35,340 nt of DNA from an endosymbiont of Lamellibrachia barhami (GCF_011947365.2 NZ_JAAVSH020000001.1:1946758-1982097); one strand, 5' to 3'. Positions 8,599 to 18,275 are shown, counted from the first letter of the stretch. Made by a program: numbers and translations. The notes: generated by a model from the sequence alone, not told the origin.

Positions 8599-8833
8599 AG
8601 GCTAAAGGTTAAAGGCTAAAGGAGGCAGTGCCAGCTGATAGGCCAGGCTTCGTCGTAACTGTTGTGGGAGATTTGCCGGTTGGTTCAAGCGTGGTGGAAC
8701 CAGTCGTTGCATATATTCTACCAAATCTGAATGCCCGATCCGCTGTGTTTGATTGGGCCATCACACTTGTCGGCAATGGACTGTTTCCGGGTGAAGCTCA
8801 GGCTGGCCAATCCTTTAACCTTTAGCCTTCCCT
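8594..8833. repeat. heptamer-bounded composite repeat containing element B
   Basis: The left array at 8594-8625 has the units TAAAGGC and TAAAGGT, four in a row with period seven. The right array at about 8811-8831 (CCTTTAACCTTTAGCC) is its inverse. Paired-hairpin element B is inside. The whole unit fits between the stop codons of the convergent DUF885 and coq7 genes and overlaps the last bases of each. An open frame at 8628-8825 lies inside and looks fortuitous. Confidence 0.55.
8675..8760 (+). repeat. paired-hairpin repeat, copy B (decayed)
   Basis: Same order as copy A: GGTTC, loop AAGCGTGGTG, GAACC, a spacer ending GAATG, then CCCGATC, loop CGCTGTGTTT, GATTGGG. Several transitions have eroded both the stems and the loop complementarity. 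Confidence 0.65.
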
Positions 8834-9477
8834 TAAAAATACCAAACCGATTTCGTCATCACTTTTGAGGTGAATTTCATCGCCTGTTTGACGGGTTCCG
8901 GTAGTTCGGCGCCACCCGCTTCGAGGGCGACGGTGGCGTGGTGGATCTCATCCTCTTTCATCTGTTCCAGGATGGCGCGGCTCTTTTCGTCCTGGGGCGG
9001 CAGGCGGTTCAGATGGTTGTTCAGGTGGGCTTCGACCTGATGTTCGGTCTCTGCAACGAAGCCTAGACTCCATTTGTCCCCCGCCAATCCTGCAGCAGCG
9101 CCCATGAGGAATGATCCGGCATACCAGAAGGGGTTGAGCAGACTTTTGCGATTGTCCAACTCCTGTAGCCGTTTTTCGCACCAGGCGAGGTGGTCGTTCT
9201 CCTCCTGGGCTGCGCGTTCCATGCTCTCCCGCACATCCGGCAGTTTCGCGGTCAGCGCCTGCCCCTGATAGAGCGCTTGGGCGCAGACCTCGCCGGTGTG
9301 GTTGATACGCATCAGACGGGCGGTTTCGTCCCGTTCCTGGTCACTCATCTCAGACTCTGGGATGGTCTGTGCGGGGTTGCTGCGCTCGGTGACCTGGGGG
9401 CGTCCAAATAGGGTGCGCAGGACCTGGTCGATGCCGATCAGCAGATTGTCGGCTGGGCTGTAGTTTCTCTGTCTCAT
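8833..9477 (-). CDS. coq7: 2-nonaprenyl-3-methyl-6-methoxy-benzoquinol hydroxylase (Coq7)
   Basis: A diiron hydroxylase of ubiquinone biosynthesis, 214 residues, acting at the membrane. The four-helix ligand set is visible: Glu in RINHTGEVCAQALYQGQ, Glu-x-x-His in AAQEENDHLAWCEKRL, Glu in VAETEHQVEAHL, and Glu-x-x-His in KEDEIHHATVALE. The VAETEHQVEAHLNNHLNRLP segment is characteristic of bacterial Coq7. Its start overlaps the stop of the upstream glcF-like gene by four bases (ATGA), so the two are coupled. It implies aerobic respiration through ubiquinone. Confidence 0.95.
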   Translation of the reverse strand: MRQRNYSPADNLLIGIDQVLRTLFGRPQVTERSNPAQTIPESEMSDQERDETARLMRINHTGEVCAQALYQGQALTAKLPDVRESMERAAQEENDHLAWCEKRLQELDNRKSLLNPFWYAGSFLMGAAAGLAGDKWSLGFVAETEHQVEAHLNNHLNRLPPQDEKSRAILEQMKEDEIHHATVALEAGGAELPEPVKQAMKFTSKVMTKSVWYF

Positions 9478-10691
9478 AGGGAAAAGATAAGCCTGTCTGA
9501 CTTACTGTTCAAGTCCAGTTGCCGTGTCAGCAGTTCTACGGGGTGTAGTACCTCGATATCGAGCCCGGCACGCTTGATCTGGGTGCGAAACTGCAGGGTG
9601 CAGCCAGTGCTGCTGGTGACCAGTATGTCGGCCTTTGTCTCTTTCAGCAGTGCGATCTTATCCTCACCAAGTGACTGGGCGAGTGCTGGCTGGGTCAGTG
9701 GATAACTGCCGGCGCCGCCACAGCAGATGGCGTTTTCCGGCAGCAGGAAGGGGATGAGGCCGGGTATCCGCTGCAGCAATGTCATGGAAGAGTCCTCTGA
9801 TGCCGAGCATGGGCGGTGTACCGCCACCCTTGCCTTCAATGGGGTGAAATGGAGTGTCTCCGGCCAGGGTGTGTCGAGCAGAAACGCTGAAATCGTCTGC
9901 AGACGTGGCGTGGACCGGGTCTGTTCCAGCAACTCCTTGTGACAGGCATCGGCGAGGGTGATGAGGGCCGTGGGTTTGGATGAGACGAACACTCTGCTGT
10001 TTTGCTTGCCTAGCCGGTCAGCCTCTTGCGGGAAACCGTTGTGCCGATGCAGGGCGCCGCAGCAGACTTGTTGTTTGGGTACGTTCACCGCAAAACCCAG
10101 GTGTATGAGCAGGCGGATGGCTGCATCTATCACCGGGCGATCCGCCTGGCTGGAAATGCAACCGATAAAAAGTTGCACACTGCCGCCACCTGCCGTGGTG
10201 GCTGGGGTGAGGCCAGAAGGAGGGGGTTGGTAAACCGGCATTACCGATGCCAGATCTGCCAGCTGTCTGAGAGGCTTTGATGGCGCCTTTTTCATCAGAC
10301 GCAACACGCCGGTACGGGACAGCAGCGGCAGCAGACGGGTGATTTGGCCGAAAAGTTTGCGTTCACTGAGCAGGTTCAGGAGTGCCCGGCGCAGCGGCCT
10401 TTTGACGCCCGCTGACTGCTGCAGCATGGCGTGGGCTGCGTCTATCAGTTCGCCATAGGCGACTCCCGAGGGACAGGCGGTTTCGCAGGCGCGGCAGTTG
10501 AGGCAGCGTGCCAGATGTAGCCGCAGAGTGGGTGTCGGTGACAGTTCACCACTGGCCAGTGCCTGAATCAGCGCGATTCGGCCCCGAGGTGAATCCGCTT
10601 CATTCGCCAACTTGCGGTAGGTCGGGCAGTGAGGCAGACAGAGCCCACACTTGACGCAGCGGTCAGCTTCTTTCAGGAGTTGTTCTGGGGT
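9474..10691 (-). CDS. glycolate-oxidase iron-sulfur subunit-like protein (GlcF family)
   Basis: An iron-sulfur electron-transfer protein of about 405 residues. The N-terminus carries two 4Fe-4S motifs, CVKCGLCLPHCPTYRK and CLNCRACETACPSGVAYGELID. The rest has two CCG-type modules: QVCCGALHRHNG, and ENAICCGGAGSY with downstream STGCTLQF. This is the GlcF layout, in which the protein works with the flavin subunits GlcD and GlcE in glycolate oxidation. No glcD or glcE is here; instead it is coupled to coq7, so its partner is unknown. GTG 10691 (MTPEQLLKEADRC) is chosen because homologues begin close to the first cluster. GTG 10733 and GTG 10763 are also open, and none has a good ribosome-binding site. 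Two nearby gph/GlcF-type functions hint at glycolate handling, but that is weak. Confidence 0.86.
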   Translation of the reverse strand, partial: TPEQLLKEADRCVKCGLCLPHCPTYRKLANEADSPRGRIALIQALASGELSPTPTLRLHLARCLNCRACETACPSGVAYGELIDAAHAMLQQSAGVKRPLRRALLNLLSERKLFGQITRLLPLLSRTGVLRLMKKAPSKPLRQLADLASVMPVYQPPPSGLTPATTAGGGSVQLFIGCISSQADRPVIDAAIRLLIHLGFAVNVPKQQVCCGALHRHNGFPQEADRLGKQNSRVFVSSKPTALITLADACHKELLEQTRSTPRLQTISAFLLDTPWPETLHFTPLKARVAVHRPCSASEDSSMTLLQRIPGLIPFLLPENAICCGGAGSYPLTQPALAQSLGEDKIALLKETKADILVTSSTGCTLQFRTQIKRAGLDIEVLHPVELLTRQLDLNSKSDRLIFSL

Positions 10692-10733
10692 CACGGATTG
10701 CTGAGGTATGGTAATCAGGGTTAAGGCAGGCAC

Positions 10734-10739
10734 TATAAT
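10734..10739 (+). promoter_or_regulatory. candidate -10 box for the 2Fe-2S protein gene
   Basis: A perfect TATAAT lies 38 bases before ATG 10778 in the divergent region. No good -35 hexamer stands 16-18 bases upstream. Confidence 0.3.
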
Positions 10740-10777
10740 AGCGGTTAATCGGATTGTAATCACAACGGCAGGCAGAC

Positions 10778-11089
10778 ATGTCCCACTATCGCCACCATCT
10801 TTTTTTCTGTACCAACCAGCGGGACGATGGCCGTAGCTGTTGCGCCAGGTTTAGCGCGGCAAAGATGCGGGGCTATCTGAAGGCGAAGGTCAAGGCGCTG
10901 GGTCTGGCCGGTCCCGGTGGTGTTCGCATCAACTCCGCGGGTTGCCTGGACCGCTGCGATAAAGGGCCGGTGATCGTGGTCTACCCGGAAGCGGTCTGGT
11001 ACACCTATATCGATGGCGAGGATCTCGATGAGATCCTGCAACGCCATCTGATCGACGGTGAGGTGGTGGAGCGGTTGAGGATCCGCTGA
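10778..11089 (+). CDS. thioredoxin-like [2Fe-2S] ferredoxin
   Basis: A 103-residue protein with the NuoE/Shethna-like thioredoxin-fold 2Fe-2S pattern: C11 and C22 (or C21) in FFCTNQRDDGRSCC, then C56 and C60 in AGCLDRCDKGP. The VYPEAVWYTYIDGEDLDEIL segment is typical of these small ferredoxins, which are widespread in Proteobacteria and whose partners are mostly unknown. It is divergent from the glcF-coq7 pair with a TATAAT box between them. Probably an electron carrier in the cytoplasm; no specific pathway can be assigned. Confidence 0.88.
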   Translation: MSHYRHHLFFCTNQRDDGRSCCARFSAAKMRGYLKAKVKALGLAGPGGVRINSAGCLDRCDKGPVIVVYPEAVWYTYIDGEDLDEILQRHLIDGEVVERLRIR

Positions 11090-11095
11090 CTGGTG

Positions 11096-11184
11096 CGTAG
11101 GCTCGATCAAGCGTGGCGGATCGGGCATTCGGGCTTCGATGAATGATTGAGGTTGCCGGTTCCGCTACGCTTGAACCGACCTAC
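11096..11184 (-). repeat. paired-hairpin repeat, copy C
   Basis: Inverted relative to copies A, B, E and F: CGATC, loop AAGCGTGGCG, GATCG, a spacer of about 31 bases, then CGGTTC, loop CGCTACGCTT, GAACCG, CTAC. The loops are complementary except for one G-T wobble. The spacer is nearly identical to that of copy E on the opposite strand. The end of the repeat supplies the stop codon (CTA, read as TAG) of the 61-residue gene on the minus strand. Confidence 0.85.
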
Positions 11185-11366
11185 CGTGCCTTGATCTTGG
11201 TCGCCCCACACCGTTTGCAACGATAGCGGGTGACCAATCGTCCCCGCTTCACGTCGAATGACTGTTCGTTTTGCACTTCCCATTTGTGGAAACCCTCCCG
11301 GCACAATCCCCTGCCTTTATGTTTCTCGCTGAGTTTGGGGCGATTAAAAGGTAGAATGTCCGCCAT
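11181..11366 (-). CDS. small conserved hypothetical zinc-ribbon-like protein
   Basis: A 61-residue basic protein that I do not recognise by name. It has the pattern CREGFHKW near the middle and YRCKRCGATK at the C-terminus, so one CxxC pair and one Cys/His group could bind zinc. It is rich in Lys and Arg (PKLSEKHKGRG), which would suit nucleic-acid or ribosome contact, though this is conjecture. It is divergent from the 75-residue gene with only 31 bases between starts, too short for two ordinary promoters unless they overlap. The stop codon lies within a repeat element. Confidence 0.6.
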   Translation of the reverse strand: MADILPFNRPKLSEKHKGRGLCREGFHKWEVQNEQSFDVKRGRLVTRYRCKRCGATKIKAR

Positions 11367-11397
11367 CTTGTGAACTCCGACTGTATCGACTTCGATT

Positions 11398-11625
11398 ATG
11401 CCCGATAACCGCCCTGTCTTTCATATTCTCGCTGTGGGTTGGGATCATCCCGCCTGGCAAGGCAGTTTCTATCCTGATGACCTGCCGGCGGATTGGCGGC
11501 TTACCTACTATGCCAATGAGGTGCCGGAGGGTGCCGATGTGCTGCTGTTCATCGAGGGCGAGCGGATGGATATGGCGGTGCTGAAAAATCTGCATCAGCT
11601 GGCACAACTGCTGGGTCTTGCTTGA
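11398..11625 (+). CDS. small hypothetical protein
   Basis: A 75-residue protein of unknown function, Trp- and acid-rich. The segment GWDHPAWQGSFYPDDLPADWRLTYYANE recalls the beginning of DUF72 (YecE-like) proteins, where a W-x-GxFYP-x-xLP stretch is typical. It ends soon after with a helical segment (MAVLKNLHQLAQLLGLA). It could be a stand-alone domain or a remnant; the frame is intact with a clean ATG. The next gene, mlaF, follows after about 60 bases. Confidence 0.58.
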   Translation: MPDNRPVFHILAVGWDHPAWQGSFYPDDLPADWRLTYYANEVPEGADVLLFIEGERMDMAVLKNLHQLAQLLGLA

Positions 11626-11685
11626 CCCCACCACAGCCCACCGACACAATGGCGACTCTCGTTCACGAAGGGATTGAATCTCAAA

Positions 11686-12516
11686 ATGTCAGGCCACTCC
11701 GGCAGCGCTGAAATGCCGATCGTCAAAATACGCGGGCTCCATTTCGCCCATGGCAGCCGGGTGATCTTCGATGGCATCGATATCGATATCCCCCGTGGCC
11801 GGGTAACGGCGATCATGGGGCCGAGCGGCACGGGCAAAACCACGCTGCTGAAACTGATCGGGGGCCAGTTGCGGCCCGATGCCGGCTCCATCGAGGTGGA
11901 TGGCATCGACGTGCACCATCTCTCCCGGCGGGATCTTTTCCGGCTGCGAATGCGCATGGGCATGCTGTTTCAGAGTGGCGCTCTGCTCACCGATATCGAT
12001 GTCTTTGAGAATGTCGCCTATCCCCTGCGGGAGCATACGGATCTGCCGGAGTCGATGATCCGCATCCTGGTGCTGATGAAACTCGAAGCCGTGGGGCTGC
12101 GGGGCGCCCATGATCTGATGCCGGCGCAACTCTCCGGCGGCATGGCGCGGCGGGTGGCGCTGGCGCGGGCCATTGCGCTGGACCCGATGATGGTGATGTA
12201 TGACGAGCCCTTCACCGGCCAGGATCCGATCTCCATGGGGGTGCTGGCAAAGCTGATCCGGCGTCTCAACGACGCAGTGCAGATCACCAGTATCATGGTC
12301 TCCCACGATGTGGAGGAGACGTCGGCCATAGCCGATCTGATCTATGTGATCTCCGGTGGCAAGGTGGTGGAACAGGGCACGCCGGATCAACTGTCGATAT
12401 CCACATCCGATCAGGTGCGCCAGTTCATGCGGGGGTTGCCGGATGGACCTATGAGGTTCCATTATGAGGCTCCGCCTCTGGTGGAGGACCTGCTTGGATC
12501 CGGGAGGAAGCACTGA
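11686..12516 (+). CDS. mlaF: phospholipid ABC transporter ATP-binding protein MlaF
   Basis: The ATPase of the Mla system, which moves phospholipids between the inner and outer membranes to keep outer-leaflet asymmetry. Walker A is GPSGTGKT at about residue 45, the signature is [14 protein letters not shown] at about 150, and Walker B is [13 protein letters not shown], followed by the H-loop SHDVEE. The FTGQDPIS stretch is typical of MlaF. ATG 11686 is chosen, although TTG 11674 lies closer to GAAGGGA and ATG 11728 is also possible. Its stop overlaps the mlaE start (TGATG). Confidence 0.93.
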   Translation: MSGHSGSAEMPIVKIRGLHFAHGSRVIFDGIDIDIPRGRVTAIMGPSGTGKTTLLKLIGGQLRPDAGSIEVDGIDVHHLSRRDLFRLRMRMGMLFQSGALLTDIDVFENVAYPLREHTDLPESMIRILVLMKLEAVGLRGAHDLMPAQLSGGMARRVALARAIALDPMMVMYDEPFTGQDPISMGVLAKLIRRLNDAVQITSIMVSHDVEETSAIADLIYVISGGKVVEQGTPDQLSISTSDQVRQFMRGLPDGPMRFHYEAPPLVEDLLGSGRKH

Positions 12517-13295
12517 TGCTGGACGCGCTGGCCCGACTTGGGCGCCACGGCATGGCGGCGCTGGAGCGCTTCGGACGTGCTCATCTGCTGTTCCTGCAGA
12601 TTGTTGCCGGTATCACCAGTCTGCTGCCGCGTCCCGGATTGCTGGTCACACAGACCTATTCCGTCGGTGTGCGCACCATTCTTATCGTTACCGTTTCAGG
12701 CCTGTTTGTGGGCATGGTGCTGAGTCTGCAGGGTTACTATGTACTCTCCCAGTTTGCAGCCGAAGACAGTCTTGGGGTGATGGTTGCGGCCTCACTGGTG
12801 CGGGAGTTGGGACCGGTGGTGACCGCGCTGCTGTTCGCCGGTCGGGCCGGTTCCGCGCTGACCGCCGAGATCGGTCTGATGAAGGCCACTGAGCAACTTT
12901 CCGGGCTGGAGATGATGGCGGTAGACCCGGTGCGCCGTATCCTCACGCCGCGCTTCTTCGCCGGTCTGATCTCCATGCCTGTGTTGGCGGCCCTGTTCAG
13001 CGCCATCGGCGCTCTGGGCGGCTATTTTGTCGGGGTGGGGCTGCTGGGTGTGGATGACGGTGCCTTCTGGAGTCAGATGCAGGCCAAGATCGACTGGAAT
13101 GAGGATGTGATCAACGGGGTGATCAAGAGCCTGGTGTTCGGCCTGGTCTGCACCTGGATTGCCCTGTTTCAAGGTTACGATTCGGTACCGACCTCGGAAG
13201 GTGTAAGCCGGGCCACCACCCGCACCGTGGTCCATTCGGCACTGGCGGTGCTGGTGCTCGATTTTGTTTTAACGGCGATGATGTTTGGAGAGTGA
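12516..13295 (+). CDS. mlaE: phospholipid ABC transporter permease MlaE
   Basis: A 259-residue inner-membrane permease of the MlaE/YrbE family with an N-terminal interfacial helix and about five membrane segments. Family features are [43 protein letters not shown] and [15 protein letters not shown], followed by [13 protein letters not shown]. It overlaps mlaF by one base and is followed directly by mlaD, so the core FED complex is co-translated. Confidence 0.95.
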   Translation: MLDALARLGRHGMAALERFGRAHLLFLQIVAGITSLLPRPGLLVTQTYSVGVRTILIVTVSGLFVGMVLSLQGYYVLSQFAAEDSLGVMVAASLVRELGPVVTALLFAGRAGSALTAEIGLMKATEQLSGLEMMAVDPVRRILTPRFFAGLISMPVLAALFSAIGALGGYFVGVGLLGVDDGAFWSQMQAKIDWNEDVINGVIKSLVFGLVCTWIALFQGYDSVPTSEGVSRATTRTVVHSALAVLVLDFVLTAMMFGE

Positions 13296-13769
13296 ATGAT
13301 GAAGATTAGACAGGTCGAGATCGCCGTCGGCGCCTTTATGGCGGCGGGGCTGGTTGCGCTCTTTTTTCTGGCCATGCAGGTGAGCAATCTGGGTGCCTTC
13401 ACCACGGGTGAGGGTTACGAAGTCACCGCGCGTTTCGACAATATCGGCGGCCTGAAGGTGCGTTCGCCGGTGGCGATGGCGGGGGTTCGTCTCGGTCGGG
13501 TGGTGGAAATTCTTTATGACCAGAGCAGTTACGAAGCGTTGGTGACCCTGCGCATTGAATCCCAATACGATCAAATTCCTGACGATACCTTTGCCAAGAT
13601 CTATACTTCTGGTTTATTGGGTGAGCAATATATCGGACTCGACCCCGGCGGCAGCGAAGAGATGTTGGCGGACGGCAGCGAGATCACCATGACCCAGTCC
13701 GCCCTGGTGCTGGAGGAGATTATTGGTCAGTTTCTTTTCAGCAAGGCGGAAGAGAAGGGTTTTGAATAG
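13296..13769 (+). CDS. mlaD: outer-membrane lipid asymmetry protein MlaD (MCE domain)
   Basis: A 157-residue MCE protein anchored by one N-terminal helix (about residues 7-28, VGAFMAAGLVALFFLAMQV). The MCE domain carries VTARFDNIGGLKVRSPVAMAGVRLGRV and IYTSGLLGEQYIGLDPGG. It forms a hexameric ring on the periplasmic side of MlaE. It begins immediately after the mlaE stop. In the standard operon mlaC would follow; here mlaB follows after only ten bases. Confidence 0.95.
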   Translation: MMKIRQVEIAVGAFMAAGLVALFFLAMQVSNLGAFTTGEGYEVTARFDNIGGLKVRSPVAMAGVRLGRVVEILYDQSSYEALVTLRIESQYDQIPDDTFAKIYTSGLLGEQYIGLDPGGSEEMLADGSEITMTQSALVLEEIIGQFLFSKAEEKGFE

Positions 13770-13779
13770 GACGGGATCT

Positions 13780-14094
13780 GTGAGCGAGGCGACTATTTTT
13801 CGTGAGGGCGCTTTTCACTTTCGGGTGGAGGGGGATTTGACCTTTTCTACTGCGCGGAGTCTGCTTGCCCAGTCGCAGGAGTTGTTCAACCCCTCTCAGG
13901 GGATCTCCATTGATCTTTCACATACCAAGCGTACCGATAGCGCAGGTCTGGCGTTATTGCTGGAGTGGATGAAGCGTGCGCAGGATCATGGGGCGAGCCT
14001 GGAGGTCTCCGGCATGCCGCAGGCGCTGATTGCTATCGCAGGACTGTGTAATCTGGAAGATCTGCTGCTGACGGTGACCACCAAGACGCCTTGA
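13780..14094 (+). CDS. mlaB: STAS-domain protein MlaB
   Basis: A STAS-domain protein of 104 residues that binds MlaF and supports assembly and activity of the transporter. The core is FRVEGDLTFSTARSLL, IDLSHTKRTDSAGLALLLEWMKRA with the conserved T-D-S-A/G-G turn, and LEVSGMPQALIAIAGLCNLEDLL. GTG 13780, preceded by AGGACGGGA, fits both the ribosome-binding site and the family start; the frame is also open back to 13723 inside mlaD. No mlaC lies between mlaD and this gene. Confidence 0.88.
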   Translation: MSEATIFREGAFHFRVEGDLTFSTARSLLAQSQELFNPSQGISIDLSHTKRTDSAGLALLLEWMKRAQDHGASLEVSGMPQALIAIAGLCNLEDLLLTVTTKTP

Positions 14095-14098
14095 AAGC

Positions 14099-15280
14099 GT
14101 GTCGGCTGACGTGGACCAGTCTCCGATTTTTCTCACCCTCTTCCTGATATTTTCCGGCGCGGCGGTGCTGGCCACTGCCGCCCTGCTGGTGCGTCAGGCG
14201 CTACTGATTTCATATATCGTACTGGGTGCGTTGTTCGGTCCCTGGGGGCTGCATCTCATCGGCGACCCGGAGACAGTGAAAGAGATAGCCCATATCGGCA
14301 TCATCTTCCTGTTGTTTCTGCTTGGCCTGGACCTGCAGCCGAAAGAGCTGCTGGGCATGGTACGCAAGACCACGCTGGTTACGCTCTTCAGCGCCCTCAT
14401 TTTTGCATTCATCGGTGCGGTTCTGGCCTTTTTGTTCGGTTTCGACCCGATCGAGTGTCTCGTGATTGGCGGGGCCGTGACCTTCTCCAGCACTATTATC
14501 GGCCTGAAGTTACTGCCGACCACGGTGCTGCATCATCAACGTACCGGTGAGATCATGGTCAGCATCCTGTTGCTGCAGGATCTGCTGGCGATAGCCATGC
14601 TGTTGATGTTGCAGGGCGGCAGCAGTGAGATGAACCGGATGCTGCACATGGTTCTGCTGTTGCTGGCACTGCCGTTGATGGTTGGCGGCGGTTGGCTGGT
14701 TGCCCGGTATCTGCTCATACCCTTGATTCGGCGTTTCAGCAAGATCAAGGAGTATATCTTCCTGATGGCGATAGGCTGGTGTCTGGCCATGGCTCAATTG
14801 GCAGGTGTGCTGGGGTTGTCGCATGAGATCGGCGCCTTTATTGCCGGCATCTCGCTGGCGACCAGTCCAATAGCGATCTATATTGCTGAAAGCCTGAAAC
14901 CGCTCCGGGATTTTTTTCTGATTCTCTTCTTTTTCTCTCTTGGGGCCGGTTTCAATCTGGAGATGTTGCCTGCAGTGGTGTTGCCTGCACTACTGTTGGC
15001 GGGGCTGCTGCTGTTGATCAAGCCCTGGGTCTTTCGTCGTCTGCTCTATCATGCTGGCGAGGATAAAGAGCGTAGTCGAGAAGTGGGCTTCCGCTTGGGA
15101 CAGCTCAGTGAATTCTCCCTGCTTGTCGCGGTTCTGGCCTATGATCTGGGGGAGATCGGGGCAGAGGCTTCATATCTGATTCAGCTCAGCACTCTGTTTA
15201 CTTTTCTGGTGTCGACCTATTACATCGTGCTGCGATTTTACACACCTATGGCCATTTCAGACCGCTTGCGGCGGGACTGA
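14099..15280 (+). CDS. CPA2-family cation:proton antiporter (KefB-like, membrane domain only)
   Basis: A 393-residue integral membrane protein with about 12 helices of the Na+/H+ exchanger (CPA2) fold. Recognisable are LLGLDLQPKELLG, VIGGAVTFSSTIIGLKLL, MVSILLLQDLLAIAMLL and GLSHEIGAFIAGISLA. The RCK/TrkA-N regulatory domain of full KefB/KefC (about 600 residues) is missing, so gating by glutathione adducts is not expected. The substrate cannot be told from sequence; potassium or sodium is likely. It starts with GTG four bases after mlaB (GTG 14111 is an alternative), so it is probably cotranscribed with the mla genes. This is an unusual position between mlaB and murA. Confidence 0.85.
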   Translation: MSADVDQSPIFLTLFLIFSGAAVLATAALLVRQALLISYIVLGALFGPWGLHLIGDPETVKEIAHIGIIFLLFLLGLDLQPKELLGMVRKTTLVTLFSALIFAFIGAVLAFLFGFDPIECLVIGGAVTFSSTIIGLKLLPTTVLHHQRTGEIMVSILLLQDLLAIAMLLMLQGGSSEMNRMLHMVLLLLALPLMVGGGWLVARYLLIPLIRRFSKIKEYIFLMAIGWCLAMAQLAGVLGLSHEIGAFIAGISLATSPIAIYIAESLKPLRDFFLILFFFSLGAGFNLEMLPAVVLPALLLAGLLLLIKPWVFRRLLYHAGEDKERSREVGFRLGQLSEFSLLVAVLAYDLGEIGAEASYLIQLSTLFTFLVSTYYIVLRFYTPMAISDRLRRD

Positions 15281-15306
15281 TAAATTTGAAAGGGAAGGGA
15301 AATTGA

Positions 15307-16182
15307 ATGTGGGAGCTCGCTGAACGGGTCGAAATCATTTTAGGTCTGATCGCATTGGCGCTGAGCCTGATATTTTGGTCAATAAATAAATCTGTCGACT
15401 GGCGGAATAAGAAGAACCGGGGCTATGTAGAACTGGAAACGACACAAGCTCAGACAGGGCTTGCGGTGCCGGACTGTTTCAATGACAGTTACAGTTCAAG
15501 AATGGCCACGTCCAAGAGTGACATGAAAGTGGTTCTGGCGTTAAGGCGTGCCTCTTTCAGCGGTAAGGTGATTGTCCCCGACAGGACCTATTGGGCCTGC
15601 CAGCGTCTGAATGCCTATGCAATGAAGGTCGTTTTCGATTTCACCGGGACGCCCATAGGATATTGGGGGGTGGTGCCGGTGACGGAGGAGACCTACCACA
15701 GTTTTCTCGACAACAAGATCTCCCATGAAGAAATCCTGACCCGGGATGCGTTGGGCTGGAGGTCGATTGACCGGGGCAACGTCTATCTCTACATCATTGG
15801 TATCGCGGTGCCGCCGAAAGGTGGAAAGCGGAGTGATGAAGATCATCGGAATTCCGGCAAGGTAATGGGCGATCTGGTGGCGTTCGTCCTTTTTCTCCTG
15901 GCCCGATTGAAGGTGAAGGGGGTGTTTGTCTACCCCAGCACGCAGAATGGGCTGCGCACCCTAAAACACTTGAAACGTTCGAAGCGTCTTAACCACTTCA
16001 AGTCACTCAGTACTGGGGTAAATATTGGCGGAAATGAAAAGCAGCCCCTCTATTTTGTTGAGGAGCAGAATATCGGGCGGTTCAGAGGTGAACTGGATGG
16101 GCTGCTGTCGGCGATCAAGGGGCTGCCCATCTGGGATGAACAGGAGAAAAACCGTTTTCTGCAACTGCTTGAGTCGATCTGA
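15307..16182 (+). CDS. membrane-anchored protein of unknown function, possibly GNAT-like
   Basis: A 291-residue protein that I do not recognise. One N-terminal membrane helix (about residues 8-27, VEIILGLIALALSLIFWSIN) is followed by a basic cytoplasmic-type stretch (WRNKKNR). The soluble part contains PIGYWGVVPVTEETYHSFL, then YLYIIGIAVPPKGGKR, a long helix (VMGDLVAFVLFLLARLKVKG) and VFVYPSTQNGLRTLKHLKRS. This order of strand, loop, helix and strand recalls the acetyl-CoA-binding half of GNAT acetyltransferases, but the R/Q-x-x-G-x-G/A loop is not clear. It follows the antiporter by 26 bases with a good ribosome-binding site (GGGAAGGG), in the place where ibaG is often found. Confidence 0.75.
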   Translation: MWELAERVEIILGLIALALSLIFWSINKSVDWRNKKNRGYVELETTQAQTGLAVPDCFNDSYSSRMATSKSDMKVVLALRRASFSGKVIVPDRTYWACQRLNAYAMKVVFDFTGTPIGYWGVVPVTEETYHSFLDNKISHEEILTRDALGWRSIDRGNVYLYIIGIAVPPKGGKRSDEDHRNSGKVMGDLVAFVLFLLARLKVKGVFVYPSTQNGLRTLKHLKRSKRLNHFKSLSTGVNIGGNEKQPLYFVEEQNIGRFRGELDGLLSAIKGLPIWDEQEKNRFLQLLESI

Positions 16183-17592
<1,410 letters not shown>

Positions 17593-17609
17593 AGCGTCAG
17601 GCAAAATAG

Positions 17610-18269
17610 ATGAAAAGCATGAAATTTGACGTACCTGTCACTATCGCACTCTCCAAGGGACGCATCTTCAAACAGAGCCTGCCCTTGCTGGCGTATGCCG
17701 GTATTGAGCCGTTGGACGATCCGGAGACCAGTCGCAAGCTGATTCTGAACACCAATCACGAACAGGTGAAATTGGTGATTATCCGCGCCACCGACGTGCC
17801 GACCTATGTCCAGTACGGGGCGGCGGATCTGGGGGTTGCGGGCAAGGATGTCTTGCTGGAGCATGGTGGTGAGGGGCTCTATGAACCCCTCGATCTGAAG
17901 ATTGCCCGCTGCCGTATGATGACTGCCGGCTTTAGGGGCGCAGTGGCCGACAGGCCGGGACGCCTGCGAGTCGCCACCAAATATGTGAAGAGCGCCCAGC
18001 GCTACTACGCCTCGCTGGGGCAACAGGTGGAGATCATCAAGCTCTATGGCTCCATGGAGCTTGCGCCCATCGTCGGGCTGGCGGACCTGATCGTCGATCT
18101 GGTTGAGAGCGGCAACACTCTGAAAGCCAATGGACTGGTGCCGCTGGAACATATCGCCGACATCAGTTCCCGCTTGATCGTCAACAAGGCCGCCTGGAAG
18201 ATGAAACACGCCACGATGATGGCGCTGAAAGAGGCGCTGGCTGAGGCCGTGGAGCAGAGTCAGGCGTAG
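17610..18269 (+). CDS. hisG: ATP phosphoribosyltransferase, short catalytic form
   Basis: The first step of histidine synthesis, joining ATP and PRPP. The protein is 219 residues, the short HisG(S) form, which lacks the C-terminal regulatory domain and needs the HisZ subunit, presumably encoded elsewhere. Motifs are [38 protein letters not shown] and the PRPP loop [17 protein letters not shown]. It starts 17 bases after murA. The gap to hisD holds repeat element D. Confidence 0.95.
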   Translation: MKSMKFDVPVTIALSKGRIFKQSLPLLAYAGIEPLDDPETSRKLILNTNHEQVKLVIIRATDVPTYVQYGAADLGVAGKDVLLEHGGEGLYEPLDLKIARCRMMTAGFRGAVADRPGRLRVATKYVKSAQRYYASLGQQVEIIKLYGSMELAPIVGLADLIVDLVESGNTLKANGLVPLEHIADISSRLIVNKAAWKMKHATMMALKEALAEAVEQSQA

Positions 18270-18275
18270 ATCAGT

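Noticed and set aside
8628-8825. 65-residue open frame between the DUF885 gene and coq7
   Set aside because: It lies inside the heptamer-bounded repeat, includes the hairpin element, and has no recognisable protein features.
13723-13779. N-terminal extension of mlaB into mlaD
   Set aside because: The extra 19 residues are not part of the STAS domain, and GTG 13780 has a better ribosome-binding site.
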